From assembly GCF_031582965.1 (NCBI RefSeq), contig NZ_CP134049.1, forward strand, positions 1,860,001 to 1,924,000: a stretch of DNA of 64,000 nt, given 5' to 3'. The notes under the pieces were generated by a model that was not told the origin of the DNA, did no database searches, and worked only from the letters and a program-made list of their open reading frames with translations. The position numbers were made by a program, and so were the translations under genes. Source of the stretch: Bacillus sp. NEB1478 (GTDB taxonomy: Bacteria; Bacillota; Bacilli; Bacillales; Fictibacillaceae). Position 1 is the first letter of the stretch; each line of letters opens with the position of its first letter. Shown in pieces: positions 19,235-27,952 of this stretch.

Positions 19235-20068
19235 TTATTCCCAAGGCATTTTTGGCGGTAAGCCTATTTTTTCCATACGATATAATTCTTTTGCTTTTGC
19301 AGGTAAATCATCATATGTTTCTTGCGGGATTTGAATGCTCGATCCTGCTCCATACCAGCTTCTATTGAAAATCATCGCGAGATTCGTTCGTCTATAATCA
19401 GATCGATTAGGAGTACCTCTATGCCACATCCGTATATCACGAATTAAGATTGAACCTGCTGACATGAATACTTTTTCCGAATGCATATGTTCTGCTGCTC
19501 TAACAATATGCATATGTGGATTAACGGAATTATCCAAAGTATCATGATTCGACCGATCCGGATTATGGTGTGTCCCTCCTGGCCATATTTCAAGTGGACC
19601 ATTTGCTTCCGTTACATCCACTAAAGGTATATTCAGTACAAGACTAAAAACAGGTAATGGTACGGCTAATTCTGGGAAAAGAGGCATGATATCACAATGT
19701 GCATTCTGATAATCCGCCCCAGGCATTGGAGTGTCAGATGCAAAGTAATTACAGTGATTGCCAGAACCAAGAAGCTTATCAATAACGGCTGTAGCAATTG
19801 GATGACATATTATATCTTCGTCAATAAACGGATTTGTAAATGGCAGAAACATTTGGGCACGATTTGTTCCGGTGTTATATCCATTTTTCTTAATATATTC
19901 ATCAAACAACGGGTCAAATTTATTTCGAATATGAGTGATTTTTTCTTCTGTAATAACTTTATCAAAAATGATATAACCATTCGCTTTCACTTGCTCTACA
20001 GCGATTTCTAGCGTTTCAGGATTTAATTGTTTTGTCTTTCTTTCTTGTTCAGTTAACTGTATATTCAC
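19235..20068 (-). CDS. Phytanoyl-CoA dioxygenase (PhyH) family protein
   Basis: 277-residue non-heme Fe(II)/2-oxoglutarate oxygenase. The facial triad is visible as H124-C-D126 (NAHCDI) and H216 (RMWHRGTPN), with Arg227 a candidate for binding 2-oxoglutarate (SDYRRTNL). Length and GPLEIWPGGTHH fit the PhyH family, which hydroxylates lipids, ectoine-like solutes or antibiotics. Nothing nearby names a substrate: the neighbours are a GNAT gene and purine transport genes. Single gene with its own terminator side; ATG with GGGGGAAATACGGTG upstream (GGGGG about 10 bases before the start). Confidence 0.82.
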   Translation of the reverse strand: MNIQLTEQERKTKQLNPETLEIAVEQVKANGYIIFDKVITEEKITHIRNKFDPLFDEYIKKNGYNTGTNRAQMFLPFTNPFIDEDIICHPIATAVIDKLLGSGNHCNYFASDTPMPGADYQNAHCDIMPLFPELAVPLPVFSLVLNIPLVDVTEANGPLEIWPGGTHHNPDRSNHDTLDNSVNPHMHIVRAAEHMHSEKVFMSAGSILIRDIRMWHRGTPNRSDYRRTNLAMIFNRSWYGAGSSIQIPQETYDDLPAKAKELYRMEKIGLPPKMPWE

Positions 20069-20131
20069 CGTATTTCCCCCTATATTTTTATTTAATATAA
20101 CTAATTAAAAATCGTGTTAATCCGGTTAGTA

Positions 20132-20141
20132 GAAACGTTTC
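20132..20141. promoter_or_regulatory. Palindromic operator-like site before phyH
   Basis: GAAACGTTTC, a perfect 10-base palindrome 64 bases upstream of the PhyH start. Could be a regulator site of the LacI type, but it fails the full cre consensus. Position is suggestive only. Confidence 0.35.
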
Positions 20142-20223
20142 GATTACATAGCAAAAAAATACCTTTTTTGTAGATATTGTTATATTCCGAATATACTGAA
20201 AACGAATTAAAGAGTCAATAAAA

Positions 20224-20256
20224 AAACGTCACCCGAAATAGATTTCAGGCGGCGTT
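20224..20256 (-). terminator. Terminator of xpt-pbuX
   Basis: On the minus strand AACGCCGCCTGAAAT folds onto ATTTCGGGTGACGTT and is followed by a T-run. Confidence 0.88.
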
Positions 20257-20270
20257 CTTTCTGCACTTTT

Positions 20271-21583
20271 TTAGTTAGTCTTTACGGCATCCTTATCTTC
20301 TCTTGAAAAAACGGGGATTTTCAGAGATATTCCTTTTCCATTGAACAACAAGTTCAAAATGATAGCCATTAAACTGCCTGATACTATACCATTCTCTGTA
20401 AGGATTTGAACACCTTCTGGGAGTTTGCTGAATAATTCAGGCTCTACTGTTACACCTAGACCCATTCCTACTGAACAAGCGATGATGAGAAGGTTTTCTT
20501 GCTTCGCTAAGTTCACTTCGCTCAGCATTTTGATGCCTGATGCAAACACCATACCAAACATGGCTACCATAGCTCCGCCCATTATTGGTGTTGGAATGAG
20601 TGTTGTTAAAGCAGCTACTTTTGGCATTAAACCAAGGAATACCAGCATTCCCCCTGCTACATAGATGACTTGCTTCGTTTTTACACCTGAAAGCTGAACA
20701 AGTCCAACGTTTTGTGAATACGTCGTATAAGGGAAAGCATTAAAGATTCCACCAAGTATAATGGCAATACCCTCACCACGATACCCTTTTGTTAAATCTT
20801 TAGGCGTTAGATCCCGATCACAAATTTTACCGAGTGCCATAAATACTCCTGTAGATTCGATAAGACTAACAATTGCTACAAGAATCATCGTTAAAATGGC
20901 ACTGAATTCAAAAGTTGGCATTCCAAAATAAAATGGTTTTGGCATATGAATCCATGAAGCTTCCATTACAGGTGTAAAGTCTATTAATCCCATAAATGCG
21001 GATATTATTGTACCTGCAATTAAGCCAAGTAAGATAGATACAGAACGGATAAAACCTTTAGAAAAGCGGTACGTGATTAAAATAAAAGCAAGAACACCGA
21101 ACGAAAGAAAGAGGTTTTGCGCTGAGCCGAAATCTGTACTTCCCGCTCCTCCTGCCATGTCTTTAATGGCTACAGGTATTAATGTTATACCAATAATTGT
21201 GACGACAGAACCCGTCACGATTGGCGGAAAAAGCTTTAGGATTTTACCGAAAGCACCAGCGAAGACGACTACAAACAATCCCGCTGCAATAATAGATCCA
21301 TAAATAGCACTCATTCCATATTGACCGCCGATCGCAATCATTGGCCCAACTGCTGTGAATGTACAGCCGAGAACTACTGGAAGACCAACTCCGAAAAATT
21401 GGTTTTTCCATACTTGCAGCAAAGTTGCTATTCCGCATGTTAAAAGGTCGATCGCAACCAGATAAGCGAGTTGATCAGGTGATAGTTTTAACGCACCTCC
21501 TACGATCAGAGGAACGATAACCGCGCCAGCATACATAGCTAAAACATGCTGTATGCCTAGAGAGAAAGTTTTTGTCTTTTTCA

Positions 21584-21584
<1 letters not shown>
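20271..21584 (-). CDS. pbuX: Xanthine permease PbuX
   Basis: 437-residue membrane importer of the nucleobase-cation symporter 2 (NAT/NCS2) family, which brings xanthine into the cell. Fourteen-segment pattern; family signatures include LGIQHVLAMYAGAVIVPLIVG at 9-29 and the NAT motif stretch around ATTYSQNVGLVQLSGVKTKQ (YTTYSQNVGLV). The start ATG overlaps the xpt stop by one base (TAATG), so the two are one transcript under the guanine riboswitch. Same order as in B. subtilis xpt-pbuX. Confidence 0.95.
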
Positions 21585-22189
<605 letters not shown>

Positions 22190-22205
22190 TTATTAAATTT
22201 AAGAA

Positions 22206-22258
22206 CTAAAAAACCGGAGGCAGCTTCTCTCTTAAGAGTGAAGCAATCCTCCGGTTAG
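22206..22258 (-). terminator. Guanine riboswitch expression-platform terminator
   Basis: Long minus-strand stem AACCGGAGG...CCTCCGGTT with an inner arm TTGCTTC/GAAGCTG and a T-run towards xpt. A separate 9-bp hairpin, CCCAATACA (22280-22288) with TGTATTGGG (22295-22303), lies between it and the aptamer. Confidence 0.92.
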
Positions 22259-22326
22259 CATAAACGGAATGAAAAATACCCCAATACACCCTTATGTATT
22301 GGGTGATCAGAAATAAATTTGCGTCA

Positions 22327-22393
22327 CTCGTAGTCAAACCCTTAACGGGGGCTTGGTAGAAACTTGCAGGCCATATCCCTGCGATTATACGAG
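22327..22393 (-). ncRNA. Purine (guanine-class) riboswitch aptamer
   Basis: On the minus strand P1 CTCGTA (22393-22388) pairs with TACGAG. Between them are TATAATCGC, GGATATGGCC, GCAAGTTTCTACC and TTTGACTACGAG, matching the xpt aptamer. The ligand-reading base in GACTA is C, which specifies guanine or hypoxanthine rather than adenine. A TATAAT at 22417-22412 (minus) is the likely -10. Confidence 0.96.
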
Positions 22394-22435
22394 CTTATGA
22401 AGTTATGTCACATTATACTGTATAAGGAAAAAAAA

Positions 22436-22461
22436 GAAAACCTCGAATTGATGAGGTTTTC
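22436..22461 (-). terminator. Terminator of yvsH-like gene
   Basis: GAAAACCTC with GAGGTTTTC and a minus-strand T-rich tail. It sits where the -35 of the xpt leader would be, so the two transcription units abut. Confidence 0.85.
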
Positions 22462-22471
22462 TTCCGGTAAA

Positions 22472-23866
22472 TTATTTAGCTGTAAAACGATTAAATATTG
22501 GATAAACAATAAATCCGAATAAAAATAGCCCAATTCCTAAAGAGAACGTTTTAATATCAGCTGTTCCTGAAATGATGACCCATACCGAGTAAATCATAGC
22601 GAACATGGCGATTAGACCATCTCTTACTCTTGATCCTTGCATGAGGTCGTATGTTTCTCCTTTTAAAACAAGTTTTAAGAAGAATATAGCTGAAATTAAA
22701 TACGGAATAAGATACGCCAGTGTAGCTGAAGTCGTTAAAAACATATAAGCTTCACTGATCGTTCCTGAAATGGTGGAAAAAATAAAGATCTGTGACATGA
22801 TATTTGTAACGGACAAGGCATTTACAGGGCTGCCGTTCTTATTCGCCTTTCCGAAGAAAGCTGGGAAAACACCTGACTTAGCTGCTTGATAAGGTACTTC
22901 TGAACTTAACAATATCCATCCGATTGTAGAGCCAAATAGCGAGATGACAGCCAGCAGTCCCATTAGTGATGCACCTGTATCTCCAATTAAAGCTGATAAT
23001 ACATCAACAAACGGTTTGTCTGATGTCATAAGAACTTCTCTTGGAAGTACATTCATCGTTAAAATCGTTGTGATCATATAAATACTTAGTGCAATTATAA
23101 GTCCTACGATCGTTGCTTTCTTAACATCTCTTTGTGAAGCAGCTCTTCCTGATAAAACTACAGCCGATTCAATTCCAACGAATGCCCAAAGTGTGGCGAT
23201 AGCACCCATCTTAATCTGGCTGCCTAATCCATGAGAAACACCTTGGTCATCCACTACTGCAAAGTAACCATTTGCAAGCAATGTTGATTCAATGGCAAAA
23301 AGTGCTGCTGCAATAAAGAGCATAAATCCTATTACTTTTGAAGCAGTGGCAATAAAATTAAGTTTACCAGCAACATTCATGCTTTTTACAAGAATGAAAT
23401 GAGTAAACCAAAGCAATGCCGTACAAACAATAAAAGTAACTAGTTTACCGAGTTCAATCGGCTGCGATAAAACAGTTGCTACAATTTTGTTGCTCTTCAT
23501 GATCGGAAAAAATGTAGATAAATACCCTGCAAAGCTTGTAATGATGGCTACGTTGCTTATCCAGTTGGCTACCCAATAACCCCATACCATACTGAATCCC
23601 GCTACATTCCCTGCTTTAGGATTCGTGAACAGTGCTCTGGCATAACTTTGAGGTCCTGCTGTTAAATCAGGGCGTCTTATTGACAAAGATCCAAAGACTA
23701 GTGCAATCATTAATACACCAAAGCCTGTAACTAACCAAGCTGCTGTAACCCCTAAAGGACTGGCTGTTTGGGCTAATGTACTTGGAAGCATAAATATCCC
23801 TGAACCAACCATATTTCCAACGACAAAAGCCGTTAATAACCAAAAACTCCACTTTGTGTTCTTCAT
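22472..23866 (-). CDS. yvsH: Lysine-riboswitch-controlled APC permease (YvsH-like)
   Basis: 464-residue amino-acid permease of the basic amino acid/polyamine antiporter group. Twelve hydrophobic segments; WLLTAFVVGNMVGSGIFMLPS (TM1 helix break GxGIF) and ATLWAFVGIESAVVLSGRA (TM6 with the W-x-F-x-G-x-E motif) are visible. By similarity it could be named an arginine/ornithine antiporter, but its leader is an L-box, as for B. subtilis yvsH, so lysine is the better guess for the substrate. ATG at 23866 with GGGGGAGA upstream; an in-frame ATG at 23902 lies inside the leader terminator and cannot be used. Confidence 0.85.
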   Translation of the reverse strand: MKNTKWSFWLLTAFVVGNMVGSGIFMLPSTLAQTASPLGVTAAWLVTGFGVLMIALVFGSLSIRRPDLTAGPQSYARALFTNPKAGNVAGFSMVWGYWVANWISNVAIITSFAGYLSTFFPIMKSNKIVATVLSQPIELGKLVTFIVCTALLWFTHFILVKSMNVAGKLNFIATASKVIGFMLFIAAALFAIESTLLANGYFAVVDDQGVSHGLGSQIKMGAIATLWAFVGIESAVVLSGRAASQRDVKKATIVGLIIALSIYMITTILTMNVLPREVLMTSDKPFVDVLSALIGDTGASLMGLLAVISLFGSTIGWILLSSEVPYQAAKSGVFPAFFGKANKNGSPVNALSVTNIMSQIFIFSTISGTISEAYMFLTTSATLAYLIPYLISAIFFLKLVLKGETYDLMQGSRVRDGLIAMFAMIYSVWVIISGTADIKTFSLGIGLFLFGFIVYPIFNRFTAK

Positions 23867-23889
23867 GCTGTAAAATCTCCCCCTAAAAA

Positions 23890-23921
23890 TAAAAAAACAC
23901 ACATAGAAAGACCATGCGTGG
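23890..23921 (-). terminator. L-box terminator
   Basis: Minus strand CCACGCATGG...ATGTGTG followed by seven Ts. Forms when lysine is bound. Confidence 0.85.
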
Positions 23922-24120
23922 TTATAGATAGTCCCTCACTAATCCCTGATAGCTCAACGCAGGATATTCCTGCGACAGTTCTGCACTTATTCAATGCAGC
24001 CCCAATGTTCCATTAAAGTGGAAAATGAAACATTTCGGCACTAATTCCTTTCAGACTGTTATCACTGGCACCACTTGCCTCAAACAGCTTACTGATAATT
24101 AGCGCAACCTCTACCTCACC
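23922..24120 (-). ncRNA. Lysine riboswitch (L-box)
   Basis: Minus strand, in order: GGTGAGGTAGAGGTTGCG, AGTAAGCTGTTTGAGG, AGTCTGAAAGGAATTAGTG with GCCGAA, then GGGGCTGCATTGAATAAG and a closing GGGACTATCT. These are the conserved lysine-aptamer helices P1-P5, including the GAAAGG..GCCGAA and CATTGAATAA blocks. The 5' GGTAG and 3' CTATC strands make P1. It predicts that the permease is repressed by lysine. The rest of the gap to 24199 is the promoter region. Confidence 0.93.
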
Positions 24121-24199
24121 GAGATTAATGTGAGGATTTATATTAAATTTTCACAACGATAAGTAGAATAACAAATAAATCATATATGAGTCAATGGTA

Positions 24200-24973
24200 T
24201 TATTTACTTTTTTGTTTTACCGTATTGAATACTCTTTTACCAATCAACGCATATCCTTTTTTATTTGGATGAAGTTTATCTGAAAAATATTTTTGTTTAT
24301 CCCTTTGGATAAAGATATCATCCGTTCTAATGTAAGCTGTGTTTTTATGAGATTTTGTTACTTGAATGGTAGATTGATTCCAATCGTTTACCGTTTTGTT
24401 TATCGTGTCCATATCAGCCCACTTAACCTTTGGATTGTAGATTCCCAATATATAAATCGTTTTAGGATTTTCTTGATTCTGTAAGATATTTAGTATGTTG
24501 TTTAGGTTTTTCATATAAACTTGCTGATTAACTCTTAATTCTTTTTCATTAAAATTCGTCAAATGGTTCGTAGTTTCCAAAAAATCATTTGTACCAATAT
24601 TAACAAAAATAATATCAGAACTTTTTGCAGAACTTCTAATCTGTTCATTATTTAACTTTTGGAGTAAGTCGGTACTTGTCGCATTTGGAACACCATAATC
24701 TTTTACTACCATCGTTTTATTTGTAGATGATTCATATCTATATTTTACATCTCCTATGTAACCATGATCCTCTTCATCTCCTAGTCCATACGCCAATGAG
24801 TCTCCAAGCGCCGCTACTTCAACATCTTTTTCGTTCATCGATTTGATTTTTGACCAGCCGATGTCTACTACTGTTGCAAATGCTGACGGAATGTTGAGTG
24901 TTTTAGCAAAAGCAAAAACACCTAATAATACGATACATAGACAAACAAGTATGACCACAAGGCCCTTTTTCAT
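24200..24973 (-). CDS. SGNH/GDSL-type esterase, membrane-anchored or secreted
   Basis: 257 residues. A hydrophobic N-terminus (4-24) acts as a signal or anchor, placing the enzyme outside the membrane. The SGNH blocks are visible: GDSLAYG (Ser59), a Gly block around NATSTDLLQKL, IGTND (Asn in block III) and DKLHPNKKG (Asp/His) near the C-terminus. This matches the lipase/acyl-hydrolase family to which B. subtilis YpmR belongs. Substrate unknown; esters of lipids or cell-wall sugars are common. Upstream and downstream genes are on the same strand, but a gap with its own promoter region separates it from the sortase pair. Confidence 0.87.
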   Translation of the reverse strand: MKKGLVVILVCLCIVLLGVFAFAKTLNIPSAFATVVDIGWSKIKSMNEKDVEVAALGDSLAYGLGDEEDHGYIGDVKYRYESSTNKTMVVKDYGVPNATSTDLLQKLNNEQIRSSAKSSDIIFVNIGTNDFLETTNHLTNFNEKELRVNQQVYMKNLNNILNILQNQENPKTIYILGIYNPKVKWADMDTINKTVNDWNQSTIQVTKSHKNTAYIRTDDIFIQRDKQKYFSDKLHPNKKGYALIGKRVFNTVKQKSK

Positions 24974-25189
24974 TGCTGCATCTCCTGCTTTCTAGTTGTT
25001 TATTCTAAGTTTGTATACATTGAATACGATTTAAACGTTCCAACATTATTTTGTACACATTCCTTTTTTATAAGATTTTTAAACAAATACAGCAAAGAAA
25101 AGCAGGCTGACGCCAAGTCCTATCCGTCATCATTAGCTGCTCTTATACTTAAAACCTTTATTTGTCACTACGTCGTGATTCATCCGAAA

Positions 25190-25218
25190 AAAGCAGCTGG
25201 AATATCACCAGCTGCTTT
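25190..25218 (-). terminator. Terminator of sortase gene
   Basis: AAAGCAGCTGG (25190-25200) with CCAGCTGCTTT (25208-25218), T-run on the minus side. Also serves as a boundary to the GDSL gene. Confidence 0.92.
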
Positions 25219-25231
25219 GCTTTATTACATA

Positions 25232-25879
25232 TTACTTTGTCAATTCCTGTGAAACTAGATTAGCTACGAGAATATATCTTTTTGGTGATGCACCAATAAA
25301 ATTAAATGGATAGCAGGTTGAAACGGTTAATGTAGCACGTGGTTTAGGAACAATTACCGTTCGATCATCCTTATCCACGATTCGGACAGTTCTAACTTTA
25401 TAAGTAAATTTCCCTGCACTAGTCTCAACGACTAATAAATCTCCCTTGCCGACTTCTCCTAACTTTCTAAAAACGGTATCTCGATGGCCAGATAAAACAG
25501 AGTTGTCATTTTCTCCTGGCAAAACACTTCCTGAAAAATGACCTACCCCTTTTTCCAGTTCCTCTTCATCTGTACCGTGAAAAATAGGCAGTTTTGCTTC
25601 TAATTTTGGTATGAAAAGATTTCCGATGTTTTCCCCTTGTTTCGGACGTGCTTCATACAATGGATTATTAACATTTTTTGAAACCGATTTATGATCCGTT
25701 TCTTCAGATGCTTTTTCCTTATTTCCTGCATAAGCTTCACTTGTTTTAAAAAGTAAATAGCCTTTAATAAATTTATAAGCATTCGTACTGGTAAACCATA
25801 CACCAGACAGAATTAGTAAAACAGAAAGTGAAAGAAGAATAACCTGCTTTTTGCTTCTTTTATTATCTGTATGCTTCAT
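25232..25879 (-). CDS. Class D sortase
   Basis: 215-residue membrane-bound transpeptidase that attaches surface proteins to peptidoglycan or processes them. One N-terminal anchor (11-32), then a sortase barrel with catalytic His132 (SGHRDTVF), Cys189 (TLTVSTCYPF) and Arg201 (SPKRYIL). Length and spacing fit class D. Its substrate is the gene just upstream in transcription, 4 bases away, which ends in an LPTTA sorting signal; LPXTA is a motif linked to class D enzymes. The two were very likely inherited together. Start at 25879 after TTTAAAGGAATTT. Confidence 0.92.
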   Translation of the reverse strand: MKHTDNKRSKKQVILLSLSVLLILSGVWFTSTNAYKFIKGYLLFKTSEAYAGNKEKASEETDHKSVSKNVNNPLYEARPKQGENIGNLFIPKLEAKLPIFHGTDEEELEKGVGHFSGSVLPGENDNSVLSGHRDTVFRKLGEVGKGDLLVVETSAGKFTYKVRTVRIVDKDDRTVIVPKPRATLTVSTCYPFNFIGASPKRYILVANLVSQELTK

Positions 25880-25883
25880 TCAT

Positions 25884-27059
25884 TTAAATTCCTTTAACAC
25901 GAAAGCGTCTGAATAAAAGAATGCCTGTAAGCAGTAATGCTAGCCCAATGAATGTGTAATCTGCATTGTGCGTTGCAGTTGTAGGCAGCTTTCCGCCTTT
26001 TACCGTTTTTACTTGTGGATTAGCTTTAACTGCCAATGGAGCTGTAGTAATGATTTTTTCTGCTTCTTTTAAATCCTTACCTGTATCTTGAATGACCTCA
26101 GAACCTAGCATTTCAGCTGTAACTTTAAGATCAGCAAGCAGTTCACCTTTATTGTTGTAGATTTCCATTACTAGATCTCTGCCATTTGTTGAATCCATTT
26201 TCATCAGCGCTTCCATTGAAAGAAGTTCTTTTTGCCCATCTGCATTTACAAGATAGTACTTTGTTTCGATTTGGAATAGCTGATGCATTTCGTTAAAGAT
26301 ACTGAATAATTCTGCTACTTGTTCTGCGGAAAGGTCATCAGCCGTTTCAAAATCTTCAAATGACATCATTCTGTCACTAAGTGCTAGCATACTATCAACA
26401 AAAGCTGGATCCTCCCAGTTTAATGTTTCAAAATGAGCAAAAAGTTTCTCAAGTTCATCGTCTGTTAATCCGATATCAGTAAATAAATTTGAAATTTCAT
26501 CCTCATAATCAGCGCCATTTTTATAATAGTCTACTGTTAGATCAAGATCTTCAATGTATTCATAATTATCAATCGAATCATCATTTTCTTTCAAAAACTG
26601 TTCTAGGGCATCTTTAGAATCAAAACCATAATCTTCAAGCAACTGCTGAAGGTTTTCATCATCAATTAGTGTACCTTCCATGTCATTCAAATAAAAATCA
26701 ATTGATGAATCAAGATCTTCAGAAGAAATAAACCAAGAATCTAATACATCTTGTCCTTCTTCTATGTCACCGTTCTCAACAAGCAGTTCATTTAATTCTG
26801 TGCGGTTTAATTCATACTTTTCTAATACCGGCTGAATAGATTCCTCTGTTAATGGAGTTCCTAATTCATCTACAGAGTCAAAATCATCTAGCGTCCATTC
26901 TTTGCTAGTTAAATAATCAATATAATCTTGCTTTTCCCAGTCAATTTTCTTTAAATAAGATTCAAACTCTTGATCGTTTGGTTCGATAGCAAAAGCTGAC
27001 ATAGGCAGTGCTCCGAAGCTAATGCTCAAAACCAAAAACAGTGTTAATAAGTATTTCAT
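25884..27059 (-). CDS. Processed acidic surface protein with LPXTA sorting signal
   Basis: 391 residues, exported (signal 1-24, cut near AFA) and very rich in Asp and Glu. Two related blocks of about 45 residues are seen around 61-105 (GTPLTEESIQPVLEKYELN) and 122-168 (GTLIDDENLQQLLEDYGFD), with a looser third. The C-terminus is a textbook sorting region: LPTTA (358-362), hydrophobic span, RRFRVKG. This matches the "processed acidic surface protein" family (LPXTA) that travels with class D sortases. Role unknown; an acidic wall polymer may bind cations or act in the spore or mother-cell envelope. Gene order: substrate then sortase. Confidence 0.9.
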   Translation of the reverse strand: MKYLLTLFLVLSISFGALPMSAFAIEPNDQEFESYLKKIDWEKQDYIDYLTSKEWTLDDFDSVDELGTPLTEESIQPVLEKYELNRTELNELLVENGDIEEGQDVLDSWFISSEDLDSSIDFYLNDMEGTLIDDENLQQLLEDYGFDSKDALEQFLKENDDSIDNYEYIEDLDLTVDYYKNGADYEDEISNLFTDIGLTDDELEKLFAHFETLNWEDPAFVDSMLALSDRMMSFEDFETADDLSAEQVAELFSIFNEMHQLFQIETKYYLVNADGQKELLSMEALMKMDSTNGRDLVMEIYNNKGELLADLKVTAEMLGSEVIQDTGKDLKEAEKIITTAPLAVKANPQVKTVKGGKLPTTATHNADYTFIGLALLLTGILLFRRFRVKGI

Positions 27060-27206
27060 CCCTGACCCCCAAAAAATATAATAATATAATTTCTAGAAGA
27101 TTATAATCCTAATTTCAACTTTTGAATACAGGTTTTTTTTTACAAATATTTAATGGAATAGAAGATAGTACCTATGTGTTTTTTTAGCGATTAATTAACA
27201 CTTGAA

Positions 27207-27255
27207 ATAAATAAATGAAGAACCGAAAAAATTATTCGGTTCTTCATTTATTTAT
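27207..27255 (-). terminator. Very long terminator hairpin of the two-component genes
   Basis: 21 bp perfect stem (27207-27227 with 27235-27255, loop of 7), overlapping the response-regulator stop codon, with T-rich flanks. Unusually long for an intrinsic terminator. Confidence 0.88.
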
Positions 27256-27937
27256 TATATTGGTAAATTCTTTCAGGACGGCCAACACCACCATAAGAAA
27301 TGTCTGCATAGACTTTGTGTTCCGTAACTAAATACTCTAGATAACGTCTTGCAGTTGTTCTGCTTACACCGACTAACTGACCGAGATCTTCAGCGGTAAA
27401 ACCATCTGTTTTATTAATAAAAAAAGATAAGATTTTATCCAATGTTATGCGGTCTATCCCTTTTGGCAATACAGCACTTTCGCTGTCTGGTCTATCCTTC
27501 TTAATAACTGAATCTATCATGCTTTGATTTATTTCTTTCGTTGCTGTTAATTGATAAATAGAAGATTTATAATTTTTGAAGTCCAGCATGGTCTGTTTAA
27601 ACCTTTGGAAAACAACCGGTTTGACTATATAATCGAAAACTCCATCATTTAGTGCAAAAGTCAAAGATTCTGATTCACTAGCGGCTGTTATCATAATAAC
27701 TTCAATACCTCTGAATTCCCTTCTTATCCACCTTAAAAGATCGAGTCCGTTCATATCAGGGAAATATATATCCAGTAAGACAAGATCGGGTTTAAGTATA
27801 GATATTTGCTCTTTTGCATCTTCTTGATTTAAAGCGATGCCGCAAACAGAAAAGCCATCTATTTTTTCAACGAATTTTCTGTTTATTTCAGCGATTCTAA
27901 TATCATCTTCAACGATAAAAACTTCAAATGAATGCAT
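27248..27937 (-). CDS. Response regulator, CitT/DctR type
   Basis: 229 residues. Receiver domain with VEDD at 9-12, phosphoacceptor Asp56 (LVLLDIYFPD), a Thr in MITA and Lys106 (YIVKPVVF). The C-terminal half has a helix-turn-helix (TAEDLGQLVGVSRTTARRYLEYLV) typical of the CitB/DctR/MalR family. It is the partner of the histidine kinase 15 bases upstream and probably activates the tctCBA operon next to it. GTG/ATG choice: the ATG at 27937 follows AGAGG at a reasonable distance. Confidence 0.9.
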   Translation of the reverse strand: MHSFEVFIVEDDIRIAEINRKFVEKIDGFSVCGIALNQEDAKEQISILKPDLVLLDIYFPDMNGLDLLRWIRREFRGIEVIMITAASESESLTFALNDGVFDYIVKPVVFQRFKQTMLDFKNYKSSIYQLTATKEINQSMIDSVIKKDRPDSESAVLPKGIDRITLDKILSFFINKTDGFTAEDLGQLVGVSRTTARRYLEYLVTEHKVYADISYGGVGRPERIYQYNK

Positions 27938-27952
27938 GGTTTATTCAAGCCT

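Noticed and set aside
20132..20148. cre-like site before phyH
   Set aside because: The right half fails the cre consensus at four fixed positions; only the inner palindrome is real.
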